Source: Haliclystus octoradiatus (taxonomy: Eukaryota > Cnidaria > Staurozoa > Stauromedusae > Haliclystidae). Taken from it: DNA of 64,000 bases. The translations under genes and the position numbers were made by a program. Of the stretch, positions 1 to 11,847 are shown one piece after another. The stretch covers positions 62,001-126,000 of the forward strand of contig CAKAJK010000004.1 of assembly GCA_916610825.1 (NCBI GenBank). Direction: 5' to 3'. Below the pieces are notes generated by a model. That model saw nothing but the letters and a program-made list of their open reading frames with translations, was not told where the DNA came from and searched no databases. Numbering within the stretch: the stretch's first letter is position 1; each line of letters starts with the position of its first letter.

Positions 1-705
1 AAAAACAATGCTTAATTCCCATAGGAACTTGAAATGACCAAAAACAATGCCTAATTGCCATAGGAATTCAAAATTAATGAAAACAGTCCTAAATGACCAA
101 AAACAATGCCTAATTCCCATGAGAATTTAAATTTGACAAAAACAGTCCAAAATGACCGCGAAAAAGGATAAATCCCCATGGGATTCAATTTCGACAAAAT
201 CAGTCCAAAAAGTCCAGAAACAATGCTAAATTCCCATAGGAACTTGAAATGACCAAAAACAATGCCTAATTACCATGGGAATTCAAAATTATCAATAACA
301 ATCCGAAATAACCAAAAACAATGCCTAATTCCCATGGGAATTCAAAACTAACAAAAACAGTCCTAAATGACCAAGAACAATGACTAATTCCTATGACAAT
401 TCAACTTTTACAAAATCAATCCTAAATGACCATAAACAATGCCTAATTTCCAAAGGAATTCAGATTTGACAAAAACAGTCCAAAATGACCGAGAACAATG
501 AAAAATTCCCATGGGAATTCAAACTAGACAAAATCAGTCCTAAATGATTGAAAACAATGCTTAATTCCCATAGGAACTTGAAATGACCAAAAACAATGCC
601 TAAGTCCCATAGGAATTTAAATTTGACAAAAACAGTCCAAAATGACCGCGAAAAAGGATAAATCCCCATGGGATTCAATTTCGACAAAATCAGTCCAAAA
701 AGTCC

Positions 706-744
706 AAAAACAATGCTAAATTCCCATAGGAACTTGAAATGACC
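706..744 (+). repeat. Reference short monomer (39 bp)
   Basis: This unit aligns with the full monomer over its first 31 bases and its last 8, and lacks the 20 bases between. It carries GGAACTTGAAATGACC where the full unit has an EcoRI site followed by the AT stretch and second A-tract. Such 39-bp units are interspersed among 59-bp ones at fixed places in each higher-order unit: two per 490-bp unit and three per 883-bp unit. Confidence 0.93.
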
Positions 745-803
745 AAAAACAATGCCTAATTACCATGGGAATTCAAAATTATCAATAACAATCCTAAATA
801 ACC

Positions 804-862
804 AAAAACAATGCCTAATTCCCATGGGAATTCAAAACTAACAAAAACAGTCCTAAATGACC
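804..862 (+). repeat. Reference full-length monomer (59 bp)
   Basis: This is one complete 59-bp unit, running from the A-tract before CAATGCC to the next TGACC. In order it holds an A5 tract, CAATGCCTAA, a perfect palindrome, an AT-rich stretch, a second A5 tract, then CAGTCCTAAATGACC. It contains an NcoI site (CCATGG) and an EcoRI site (GAATTC), both common across the array. The phase is arbitrary because the DNA is tandem. Confidence 0.95.
817..832. repeat. 16-bp perfect palindrome in the monomer
   Basis: AATTCCCATGGGAATT equals its own reverse complement. It sits at bases 14-29 of the full monomer and recurs in many monomers. Others carry a near-palindrome with CATAGG or CCAAGG at the centre. 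It could form a small cruciform or bind a dimeric protein; neither is shown by the sequence. Confidence 0.9.
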
Positions 863-1193
863 AAGAACAATGACTAATTCCTATGACAATTCAACTTTTA
901 CAAAATCAATCCTAAATGACCATAAGCAATGCCTAATTTCCAAAGGAATTCAGATTTGACAAAAACAGTCCAAAATGACCGAGAACAATGATAAATTCCC
1001 ATGGGAATTCAAACTAGACAAAATCAGTCCTAAATGATTGAAAACAATGCTTAATTCCCATAGGAACTTGAAATGACCAAAAACAATGCCTAAGTCCCAT
1101 AGGAATTTAAATTTGACAAAAACAGTCCAAAATGACCGCGAAAAAGGATAAATCCCCATGGGATTCAATTTCGACAAAATCAGTCCAAAAAGT

Positions 1194-3921
1194 CCAAAAA
1201 CAATGCTAAATTCCCATAGGAACTTGAAATGACCAAAAACAATGCCTAATTACCATGGGAATTCAAAATTATCAATAACAATCCTAAATAACCAAAAACA
1301 ATGCCTAATTCCCATGGGAATTCAAAACTAACAAAAACAGTCCTAAATGACCAAGAACAATGATTAATTCCTATGACAATTCAACTTTTACAAAATCAAT
1401 CCTAAATGACCATAAACAATGCCTAATTTCCAAAGGAATTCAGATTTGACAAAAACAGTCCAAAATGACCGAGAACAATGATAAATTCCCATGGGAATTC
1501 AAACTAGACAAAATCAGTCGTAAATGATTGAAAACAATGCTTAATTCCCATAGGAACTTGAAATGACCAAAAACAATGCCTAAGTCCCATAGGAATTCAA
1601 ATTTGACAAAAACAGTCCAAAATGACCGCGAACAATGATAAATCCCTATGGGATTTCAATTTCGACAAAATCAGTCCAAAAAGTCCAAAAACAATGCTAA
1701 ATTCCCATAGGAGCTTGAAATGATCAAAAACAATGCCTAATTCCCATAGGAATTCAAAATTAATAAAAACAATCCTAAATGACCAAAAACAATGCCTAAT
1801 TCCCATGGGAATCCAAAATTAACAATAACAGTCCCAAATAACCAAAAACAATGTCTAATTCCCATGAGAATTCAAATTTGACAAAAACAGTCCAAAATGA
1901 CCGCGAACAATGATAAATCCCTATGGGATTTCAATTTCGACAAAATCAGTCCAAAAAGTCCAAAAACAATGCTAAATTCTCATAGGAACTTGAAATGACC
2001 AAAAACAATGCCTATTTCCCATAGGAACTCAAAATTATTAAAATCAATGCCTAATTCCCGTGGGAATCCAAAAATAATAAAAACAGTCTTAAATGCCCAA
2101 AAACAATGCCTAATTCCCTTGAGAATTCAAATTTGACAAAAAAAGTCTAAAATGACCACAAACAATGCTTAAATCCCATGGAAAGTCAAAATTAACAATA
2201 ACAGTCCTAAACAACCAAAAACAATGCCTAATTCCCATGGGAATTCAAAATTAATAAAAACAGTCCTAAATGACAATAAACAATGCCTAATTCCCAAGGG
2301 AATTCAGATTTAACAAAAACAGTCCAAAATGACCATGAACAATGCCTATTTCCCATAGGATCTCAAAATTACCAAAAACAATGCCTAATTAACATGGGAA
2401 TTCAAAATTAACAATAACAGTCCTAAATAACCAATAACAATGCTTAAATCCCATAGGAAATAAAAATTAACAATAACAGTCCTAAATAACCAAAAACAAT
2501 GCCTAAATCCCATGGGAATTCAAAATTAACAATAACAGTCCTAAATAGTCAAAAACAATGCCAAACTCCCATAGGAAATAAAATTAACAATAACAGTCCT
2601 AAATAACCAAAAACAATGCCTAAATCCCATTGGAATTCAAAATTAACAATAACGGTCCTAAATAGTCAAAAACAATGCCTAATTCCCATGGGACTTCAAA
2701 ATAAAATAAACCGGTCCAAAATGACCGTGAACAATGATAAATTCCCATGGGAATTCAAACTAGACAAAATCAGTCCTAAATGAACGAAAACAATGTTTAA
2801 TTCCCATAGGAACTAGAAATGACCAAAAACAATGCCTAATTCCCATAGGAATTCAAATTTGACAAAAACAGTCCAAAATGACCGCGAACATTGATAAATC
2901 CCTATGGGATTTCAATTTCGACAAAATCAGTCCAAAAAGTTCAAAAACAATGCCTATTTCCCATAGGAACTCAAAATTACCAAAAACAATGCCTAATTAC
3001 CATGGGAATTCAAAATTATCAATAACAATCCTAAATAACCAAAAACAATGCCTAATTCCCATGGGAATTCAAAACTAACAAAAATAGTCCTAAATGACCA
3101 AGAACAATGACTAATTCCTATGACAATTCAACTTTTACAAAATCAATCCTAAATGACCATAAACAATGCCTAATTTCCAAGGGAATTCAGATTTGACAAA
3201 AACAGTCCAAAATGACCGAGAACAATGATAAATTCCCATGGGAATTCAAACTAGACAAAATCATTCCTAAATTACCAAAAACAATGCTTAATTCCCATAG
3301 GAACTTGAAATGACCAAAAACAATGCCTAATTGCCATAGGAATAAAAAATTAATAAAAACAGTCCTAAATGACCAAAAACAATGCCTAATTCCCATGAGA
3401 ATTTAAATTTGACAAAAACAGTCCAAAATGACCGCGAAAACAGATAAATCCCCATGGGATTCAATTTCGACAAAATCAGTCCAAAAAGTCCAAAAACAAT
3501 GCTAAATTCCCATAGGAAATTGAAATGACCAAAAACAATGCCTAATTCCCATGAGAATTCAAATTTGACAATAACAGTCCTAAATAACCAAAAACAATGC
3601 CTAATTCCCAAGGGAATTCAGATTTGACAAAAACAGTCCAAAATGACTGACAACAATGATAAATTCCCATGGGAATTCAAACTAGACAAAATCAGTCCTA
3701 AATGAACGAAAACAATGCTTAATTCTCATAGGAACTTGAAATGACCAAAAACAATGCCTAATTCCCATAGGAATTCAAAAAAAATAAAAACAGTCCTAAA
3801 TGACCAAAAACAAAGCCTAATTCCCATGGGAATTCAAAATTAATAAAATCAGTCCTAAATGACCAAAAACAATGCCTAATTGCCATAGGAATTCAAAATT
3901 AATAAAAACAGTCCTAAATGA
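1194..3921. repeat. 2,728-bp higher-order repeat, copy 1
   Basis: Matches 3922-6649 at a constant 2,728-bp offset. Its beginning overlaps the last 490-bp unit. Copy differences are sparse, such as GATTAATT against GACTAATT near 1361/4089 and CAGTCC against TAGTCC just upstream. The right part (about 2,700-3,110) is the same monomer string found in the 883-bp unit, including an AgeI site at 2710. Confidence 0.93.
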
Positions 3922-6649
3922 CCAAAAACAATGCTAAATTCCCATAGGAACTTGAAATGACCAAAAACAATGCCTAATTACCATGGGAATTCAAAATTAT
4001 CAATAACAATCCTAAATAACCAAAAACAATGCCTAATTCCCATGGGAATTCAAAACTAACAAAAATAGTCCTAAATGACCAAGAACAATGACTAATTCCT
4101 ATGACAATTCAACTTTTACAAAATCAATCCTAAATGACCATAAACAATGCCTAATTTCCAAAGGAATTCAGATTTGACAAAAACAGTCCAAAATGACCGA
4201 GAACAATGATAAATTCCCATGGGAATTCAAACTAGACAAAATCAGTCGTAAATGATTGAAAACAATGCTTAATTCCCATAGGAACTTGAAATGACCAAAA
4301 ACAATGCCTAAGTCCCATAGGAATTCAAATTTGACAAAAACAGTCCAAAATGACCGCGAACAATGATAAATCCCTATGGGATTTCAATTTCGACAAAATC
4401 AGTCCAAAAAGTCCAAAAACAATGCTAAATTCCCATAGGAGCTTGAAATGATCAAAAACAATGCCTAATTCCCATAGGAATTCAAAATTAATAAAAACAA
4501 TCCTAAATGACCAAAAACAATGCCTAATTCCCATGGGAATCCAAAATTAACAATAACAGTCCCAAATAACCAAAAACAATGTCTAATTCCCATGAGAATT
4601 CAAATTTGACAAAAACAGTCCAAAATGACCGCGAACAATGATAAATCCCTATGGGATTTCAATTTCGACAAAATCAGTCCAAAAAGTCCAAAAACAATGC
4701 TAAATTCTCATAGGAACTTGAAATGACCAAAAACAATGCCTATTTCCCATAGGAACTCAAAATTATTAAAATCAATGCCTAATTCCCGTGGGAATCCAAA
4801 AATAATAAAAACAGTCTTAAATGCCCAAAAACAATGCCTAATTCCCTTGAGAATTCAAATTTGACAAAAAAAGTCTAAAATGACCACAAACAATGCTTAA
4901 ATCCCATGGAAAGTCAAAATTAACAATAACAGTCCTAAACAACCAAAAACAATGCCTAATTCCCATGGGAATTCAAAATTAATAAAAACAGTCCTAAATG
5001 ACAATAAACAATGCCTAATTCCCAAGGGAATTCAGATTTAACAAAAACAGTCCAAAATGACCATGAACAATGCCTATTTCCCATAGGATCTCAAAATTAC
5101 CAAAAACAATGCCTAATTAACATGGGAATTCAAAATTAACAATAACAGTCCTAAATAACCAATAACAATGCTTAAATCCCATAGGAAATAAAAATTAACA
5201 ATAACAGTCCTAAATAACCAAAAACAATGCCTAAATCCCATGGGAATTCAAAATTAACAATAACAGTCCTAAATAGTCAAAAACAATGCCAAACTCCCAT
5301 AGGAAATAAAATTAACAATAACAGTCCTAAATAACCAAAAACAATGCCTAAATCCCATTGGAATTCAAAATTAACAATAACGGTCCTAAATAGTCAAAAA
5401 CAATGCCTAATTCCCATGGGACTTCAAAATAAAATAAACCGGTCCAAAATGACCGTGAACAATGATAAATTCCCATGGGAATTCAAACTAGACAAAATCA
5501 GTCCTAAATGAACGAAAACAATGTTTAATTCCCATAGGAACTAGAAATGACCAAAAACAATGCCTAATTCCCATAGGAATTCAAATTTGACAAAAACAGT
5601 CCAAAATGACCGCGAACATTGATAAATCCCTATGGGATTTCAATTTCGACAAAATCAGTCCAAAAAGTTCAAAAACAATGCCTATTTCCCATAGGAACTC
5701 AAAATTACCAAAAACAATGCCTAATTACCATGGGAATTCAAAATTATCAATAACAATCCTAAATAACCAAAAACAATGCCTAATTCCCATGGGAATTCAA
5801 AACTAACAAAAATAGTCCTAAATGACCAAGAACAATGACTAATTCCTATGACAATTCAACTTTTACAAAATCAATCCTAAATGACCATAAACAATGCCTA
5901 ATTTCCAAGGGAATTCAGATTTGACAAAAACAGTCCAAAATGACCGAGAACAATGATAAATTCCCATGGGAATTCAAACTAGACAAAATCATTCCTAAAT
6001 TACCAAAAACAATGCTTAATTCCCATAGGAACTTGAAATGACCAAAAACAATGCCTAATTGCCATAGGAATAAAAAATTAATAAAAACAGTCCTAAATGA
6101 CCAAAAACAATGCCTAATTCCCATGAGAATTTAAATTTGACAAAAACAGTCCAAAATGACCGCGAAAACAGATAAATCCCCATGGGATTCAATTTCGACA
6201 AAATCAGTCCAAAAAGTCCAAAAACAATGCTAAATTCCCATAGGAAATTGAAATGACCAAAAACAATGCCTAATTCCCATGAGAATTCAAATTTGACAAT
6301 AACAGTCCTAAATAACCAAAAACAATGCCTAATTCCCAAGGGAATTCAGATTTGACAAAAACAGTCCAAAATGACTGACAACAATGATAAATTCCCATGG
6401 GAATTCAAACTAGACAAAATCAGTCCTAAATGAACGAAAACAATGCTTAATTCTCATAGGAACTTGAAATGACCAAAAACAATGCCTAATTCCCATAGGA
6501 ATTCAAAAAAAATAAAAACAGTCCTAAATGACCAAAAACAAAGCCTAATTCCCATGGGAATTCAAAATTAATAAAATCAGTCCTAAATGACCAAAAACAA
6601 TGCCTAATTGCCATAGGAATTCAAAATTAATAAAAACAGTCCTAAATGA
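3922..6649. repeat. 2,728-bp higher-order repeat, copy 2
   Basis: Second copy of the unit at 1194-3921. The junction at 3922 joins a TAAATGACC monomer end to the AATGCTAAATTCCC monomer, which in the 490-bp units follows AGTCCAAAAAGTCC. This marks the exchange point. The AgeI site lies at 5438, exactly 2,728 bp after the one at 2710. Confidence 0.93.
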
Positions 6650-7469
6650 CCAAAAACAATGCTAAATTCCCATAGGAACTTGAAATGACCAAAAACAATG
6701 CCTAATTACCATGGGAATTCAAAATTATCAATAACAATCCTAAATAACCAAAAACAATGCCTAATTCCCATGGGAATTCAAAACTAACAAAAATAGTCCT
6801 AAATGACCAAGAACAATGACTAATTCCTATGACAATTCAACTTTTACAAAATCAATCCTAAATGACCATAAACAATGCCTAATTTCCAAAGGAATTCAGA
6901 TTTGACAAAAACAGTCCAAAATGACTGAGAACAATGATAAATTCCCATGGGAATTCAAACTAGACAAAATCAGTCCTAAATGAACGAAAACAATGCTTAA
7001 TTCTCATAGGAACTTGAAATGACCAAAAACAATGCCTAATTCCCATAGGAATTCAAAATTAATAAAAACAGTCCTAAATGACCAAAAACAATGCCTAATT
7101 CCCATGGGAATTCAAAATTAATAAAATCAGTCCTAAATGACCAAAAACAATGCCTAATTGCCATAGGAATTCAAAATTAATAAAAACAGTCCTAAATGAC
7201 CAAAAACAATGCTAAATTCCCATAGGAACTTGAAATGACCAAAAACAATGCCTAATTACCATGGGAATTCAAAATTATCAATAACAATCCTAAATAACCA
7301 AAAACAATGCCTAATTCCCATGGGAATTCAAAACTAACAAAAACAGTCCTAAATGACCAAGAACAATGACTAATTCCTATGACAATTCAACTTTTACAAA
7401 ATCAATCCTAAATGACCATAAACAATGCCTAATTTCCAAAGGAATTCAGATTTGACAAAAACAGTCCAA
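6370..7469. repeat. 550-bp tandem duplication
   Basis: Copies are about 6370-6919 and 6920-7469, checked at 6371/6921, 6421/6971 and 6661/7211. Differences include ACTGACAAC against ACTGAGAAC, a run of A in place of AATT near 6508, and CAAAGCC against CAATGCC near 6541. End points are approximate because neighbouring monomers are similar. Confidence 0.87.
6650..6919. repeat. Partial third copy of the 2,728-bp repeat
   Basis: This stretch restarts the unit at the same junction (CAATGCTAAATTCCC anchor at 6657, 2,728 bp after 3929) but runs only about 270 bp. It then switches to sequence like that at 6370. It is also the end of the first 550-bp unit, so the two descriptions overlap. Confidence 0.85.
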
Positions 7470-7712
7470 AATGACCAAGAACAATGACTAATTCCTATGA
7501 CAATTCAACTTTTACAAAATCAATCCTAAATGACCATAAACAATGCCTAATTTCCAAAGGAATTCAGATTTGACAAAAACAGTCCAAAATGACCGAGAAC
7601 AATGACTAATTCCTATGACAATTCAACTTTTACAAAATCAATCCTAAATGACCATAAACAATGCCTAATTTCCAAGGGAATTCAGATTTGACAAAAACAG
7701 TCCAAAATGACC
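7359..7712. repeat. 118-bp dimer, three tandem copies
   Basis: Anchors fall at 7364, 7482, 7600 and 7718, a constant 118 bp (two 59-bp monomers). Each dimer pairs a monomer with GACTAATTCCTATGACAATT and one with CCTAATTTCCAA. The first two begin CCAAGAAC and the third CCGAGAAC. The 883-bp unit has a single copy of this dimer, so this is a local expansion. Confidence 0.92.
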
Positions 7713-10700
7713 ATGAACAATGCCTATTTCCCATAGGATCTCAAAATTACCAAAAACAATGCCTAATTAACATGGGAATTCAAAATTAACAATAACAGTC
7801 CTAAATAACCAATAACAATGCTTAAATCCCATAGGAAATAAAAATTAACAATAACAGTCCTAAATAACCAAAAACAATGCCTAAATCCCATGGGAATTCA
7901 AAATTAACAATAACAGTCCTAAATAGTCAAAAACAATGCCAAACTCCCATAGGAAATAAAATTAACAATAACAGTCCTAAATAACCAAAAACAATGCCTA
8001 AATCCCATTGGAATTCAAAATTAACAATAACGGTCCTAAATAGTCAAAAACAATGCCTAATTCCCATGGGACTTCAAAATAAAATAAACCGGTCCAAAAT
8101 GACCGTGAACAATGATAAATTCCCATGGGAATTCAAACTAGACAAAATCAGTCCTAAATGAACAAAAACAATGCTTAATTCCCATAGGAACTAGAAATGA
8201 CCAAAAACAATGCCTAATTCCCATAGGAATTCAAATTTGACAAAAACAGTCCAAAATGACCGCGAACATTGATAAATCCCTATGGGATTTCAATTTCGAC
8301 AAAATCAGTCCAAAAAGTTCAAAAACAATGCCTATTTCCCATAGGAACTCAAAATTACCAAAAACAATACCTAATTACCATGGGAATTCAAAATTATCAA
8401 TAACAATCCTAAATAACCAAAAACAATGCCTAATTCCCATGGGAATTCAAAACTAACAAAAACAGTCCTAAATGACCAAGAACAATGACTAATTCCTATG
8501 ACAATTCAACTTTTACAAAATCAATCCTAAATGACCATAAACAATGCCTAATTTCCAAGGGAATTCAGATTTGACAAAAACAGTCCAAAATGACCGAGAA
8601 CAATGATAAATTCCCATGGGAATTCAAACTAGACAAAATCATTCCTAAATGACCAAAAACAATGCTTAATTCCCATAGGAACTTGAAATGACCAAAAACA
8701 ATGCCTAATTGCCATAGGAATTCAAAATTATTAAAAACAGTCCTAAATGACCAAAAACAATGCCTAATTCCCATGAGAATTTAAATTTGACAAAAACAGT
8801 CCAAAATGACCGCGAAAAAGGATAAATCCCCATGGGATTCAATTTCGACAAAATCAGTCCAAAAAGTCCAAAAACAATGCTAAATTCCCATAGGAACTTG
8901 AAATGACCAAAAACAATGCCTAATTCCCATGAGAATTCAAATTTGACAAAAATTGTCCAAAATGACCACGAACAATGCCAAACTCCCATAGGAAATAAAA
9001 ATTAACAATAACAATCCTAAATAACCAAAAACAATGCCTAAATCCCATGGGAATTCAAAATTAACAATAACAGTCCTAAATAACCAAAAACAATGCCTAA
9101 TTCCCAAGGGAATTCAGATTTGACAAAAACAGTCCAAAATGACTGAGAACAATGATAAATTCCCATGGGAATTCAAACTAGACAAAATCAGTCCCAAATG
9201 AACGAAAACAATGCTTAATTCTCATAGGAACTTGAAATGACCAAAAACAATGCCTAATTCCCATAGGAATTCAAAATTAATAAAAACAGTCCTAAATGAC
9301 CAAAAACAATGCCTAATTCCCATGGGAATTCAAAATTAATAAAATCAGTCCTAAATGACCAAAAACAATGCCTAATTGCCATAGGAATTCAAAATTAATA
9401 AAAACAGTCCTAAATGACCAAAAACAATGCCTAATTGCCATAGGAATTCAAAATTAATAAAAACAGTCCTAAATGACCAAAAACAATGCCTTATTCCCAT
9501 AGGAATTCAAATTTGACAAAAACAGTCCAAAATGACCGCGAACAATGATAAATCCCTATGGGATTTCAATTTCGACAAAATCAGTCCAAAAAGTCCAAAA
9601 ACAATGCTAAATTCCCATAGGAGCTTGAAATGATCAAAAACAATGCCTAATTCCCATAGGAATTCAAAATTAATAAAAACAGTCCTAAATGACCAAAAAC
9701 AATGGCTAATTCCCATGGGAATCCAAAATTAACAATAACAGCCCTAAATAACCAAAAACAATGTCTAATTCCCATGAGAATTCAAATTTGACAAAAACAG
9801 TCCAAAATGACCGCGAACAATGATAAATCCCTATGGGATTTCAATTTCGAAAAAATCAGTCCAAAAAGTCCAAAAACAATCCTAAATTCTCATAGGAACT
9901 TGAAATGACCAAAAACAATGCCTATTTCCCATGAGAATTCAAATTTGACAAAAACTGTCCAAAATGACCATGAACAATGCCTATTTCCCATAGGAACTCA
10001 AAATTACCAAAAACAATGCCTAATTACCATGGGAATTCAAAATTATCAATAACAATCCTGAATAACCAAAAACAATGCCTAATTCCCATGGCAATTCAAA
10101 ACTAACAAAAACAGTCCAAAATGACCAAGAACAATGACTAATTCCTATGACAATTCAACTTTTACAAAATCAATCCTAAATGACCATAAACAATGCCTAA
10201 TTTCCAAAGGAATTCAGATTTGACAAAAACAGTCCAAAATGACCGAGAACAATGACTAATTCCTATGACAATTCAACTTTTACAAAATCAATCCTAATTG
10301 ACCATAAACAATGCCTAATTTCCAAGGGAATTCAGATTTGACAAAAACAGTCCAAAATGACCATGAACAATGCCTATTTCCCATAAGATCTCAAAATTAC
10401 CAAAAACAATGCCTAATTAACATGGGAATTCAAAATTAACAATAACAGTCCTAAATAACCAATAACAATGCTTAAATCCCATAGGAAATAAAAATTAACA
10501 ATAACAGTCCTAAATAACCAAAAACAATGCCTAAATCCCATGGGAATTCAAAATTAACAATAACAGTCCTAAATAGTCAAAAACAATGCCAAACTCCCAT
10601 AGGAAATAAAATTAACAATAACAGTCCTAAATAACCAAAAACAATGCCTAAATCCCATTGGAATTGAAAATTAACAATAACGGTCCTAAATAGTCAAAAA

Positions 10701-10965
10701 CAATGCCTAATTCCCATGGGACTTCAAAATAAAATAAACCGGTCCAAAATGACCGTGAACAATGATAAATTCCCATGGGAATTCAAACTAGACAAAATCA
10801 GTCCTAAATGAACAAAAACAATGCTTAATTCCCATAGGAACTAGAAATGACCAAAAACAATGCCTAATTCCCATAGGAATTCAAATTTGACAAAAACAGT
10901 CCAAAATGACCGCGAACATTGATAAATCCCTATGGGATTTCAATTTCGACAAAATCAGTCCAAAA
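7586..10965. repeat. 3.38-kb segment, copy 1 (3,760-bp spacing)
   Basis: Matches 11346-14725 at a constant 3,760-bp offset, checked at 7621/11381, 7701/11461, 8256/12016 and 9507/13267. The match ends at 10965, where the copy continues into CCGGTCC while the other continues AGTTC. The copies differ at scattered bases; for example, the CCATAGGATC near 7731 is CCATAAGATC near 11491. Confidence 0.92.
10127..10362. repeat. 118-bp dimer, two tandem copies
   Basis: Same dimer as at 7359-7712, but two copies only. The second copy carries CCTAATTGACC in place of CCTAAATGACC. It matches 13887-14122 at the 3,760-bp offset. Confidence 0.88.
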
Positions 10966-11192
10966 CCGGTCCAAAATGACCGTGAACAATGATAAATTCC
11001 CATGGGAATTCAAACTAGACAAAATCAGTCCTAAATGAACAAAAACAATGCTTAATTCCCATAGGAACTAGAAATGACCAAAAACAATGCCTAATTCCCA
11101 TAGGAATTCAAATTTGACAAAAACAGTCCAAAATGACTGCGAACATTGATAAATCCCTATGGGATTTCAATTTCGACAAAATCAGTCCAAAA
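10739..11192. repeat. 227-bp local tandem duplication
   Basis: The stretch starting CCGGTCCAAAATGACC occurs at 10739 and again at 10966, 227 bp later. At the junction CAGTCCAAAA runs straight into CCGGTCC, where every other unit has CAGTCCAAAAAGTTC. The duplication explains why related anchors here are 2,877 bp apart rather than 2,650 bp. The second copy has ACTGCGAAC where the first has ACCGCGAAC. Confidence 0.93.
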
Positions 11193-11847
11193 AGTTCAAA
11201 AACAATGCCTATTTCCCATAGGAACTCAAAATTACCAAAAACAATGCCTAATTACCATGGGAATTCAAAATTATCAATAACAATCCTAAATAACCAAAAA
11301 CAATGCCTAATTCCCATGGGAATTCAAAACTAACAAAAACAGTCCTAAATGACCGAGAACAATGACTAATTCCTATGACAATTCAACTTTTACAAAATCA
11401 ATCCTAAATGACCATAAACAATGCCTAATTTCCAAGGGAGTTCAGATTTGACAAAAACAGTCCAAAATGACCATGAACAATGCCTATTTCCCATAAGATC
11501 TCAAAATTACCAAAAACAATGCCTAATTAACATGGGAATTCAAAATTAACAATAACAGTCCTAAATAACCAATAACAATGCTTAAATCCCATAGGAAATA
11601 AAAATTAACAATAACAGTCCTAAATAACCAAAAACAATGCCTAAATCCCATGGGAATTCAAAATTAACAATAACAGTCCTAAATAGTCAAAAACAATGCC
11701 AAACTCCCATAGGAAATAAAATTAACAATAACAGTCCTAAATAACCAAAAACAATGCCTAAATCCCATTGGAATTCAAAATTAACAATAACGGTCCTAAA
11801 TAGTCAAAAACAATGCCTAATTCCCATGGGACTTCAAAATAAAATAA
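10965..11847. repeat. 883-bp higher-order repeat (single unit, AgeI to AgeI)
   Basis: This is one complete 883-bp unit between AgeI sites at 10965 and 11848. The monomer order is the same as in the tandem units at 14498 and 20565. It forms the link between the two 3.38-kb segments. Confidence 0.9.

Larger units (their letters stand above)
123..1592. repeat. 490-bp higher-order repeat, three tandem copies
   Basis: The copies are about 123-612, 613-1102 and 1103-1592. Each contains nine monomers. Anchor spacings in copy 2 are 39, 59, 58, 39, then five of 59, which sum to 490. Copies differ at only a few bases; for example, copy 1 has AGTCCAGAAAC where the others have AGTCCAAAAAC. The 58-bp monomer carries an unusual CGCGAAAAAGGATAAA start in place of CGCGAACAATGATAAA. 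The flanks diverge at 1-122 and after 1592. Confidence 0.92.

Noticed and set aside
817-832. Operator or transcription-factor site at the palindrome
   Set aside because: The palindrome is part of the monomer and occurs very many times with no gene nearby. A regulatory role cannot be supported, so it is listed only as a repeat.
1-1592. CRISPR array
   Set aside because: Repeats are directly contiguous, related along their full length, and have no unique spacers. There are no cas genes, and the scale and layering are those of a satellite.
3327-3611. Minus-strand open frames of 69-94 codons, repeated many times, as a small protein family
   Set aside because: They follow the satellite monomers exactly, with borders set by rotating frame and variant stops. 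The same DNA reads as similar peptide strings in shifted frames. I saw no initiation context, signal sequence or domain, and their conservation is explained by DNA homogenisation.
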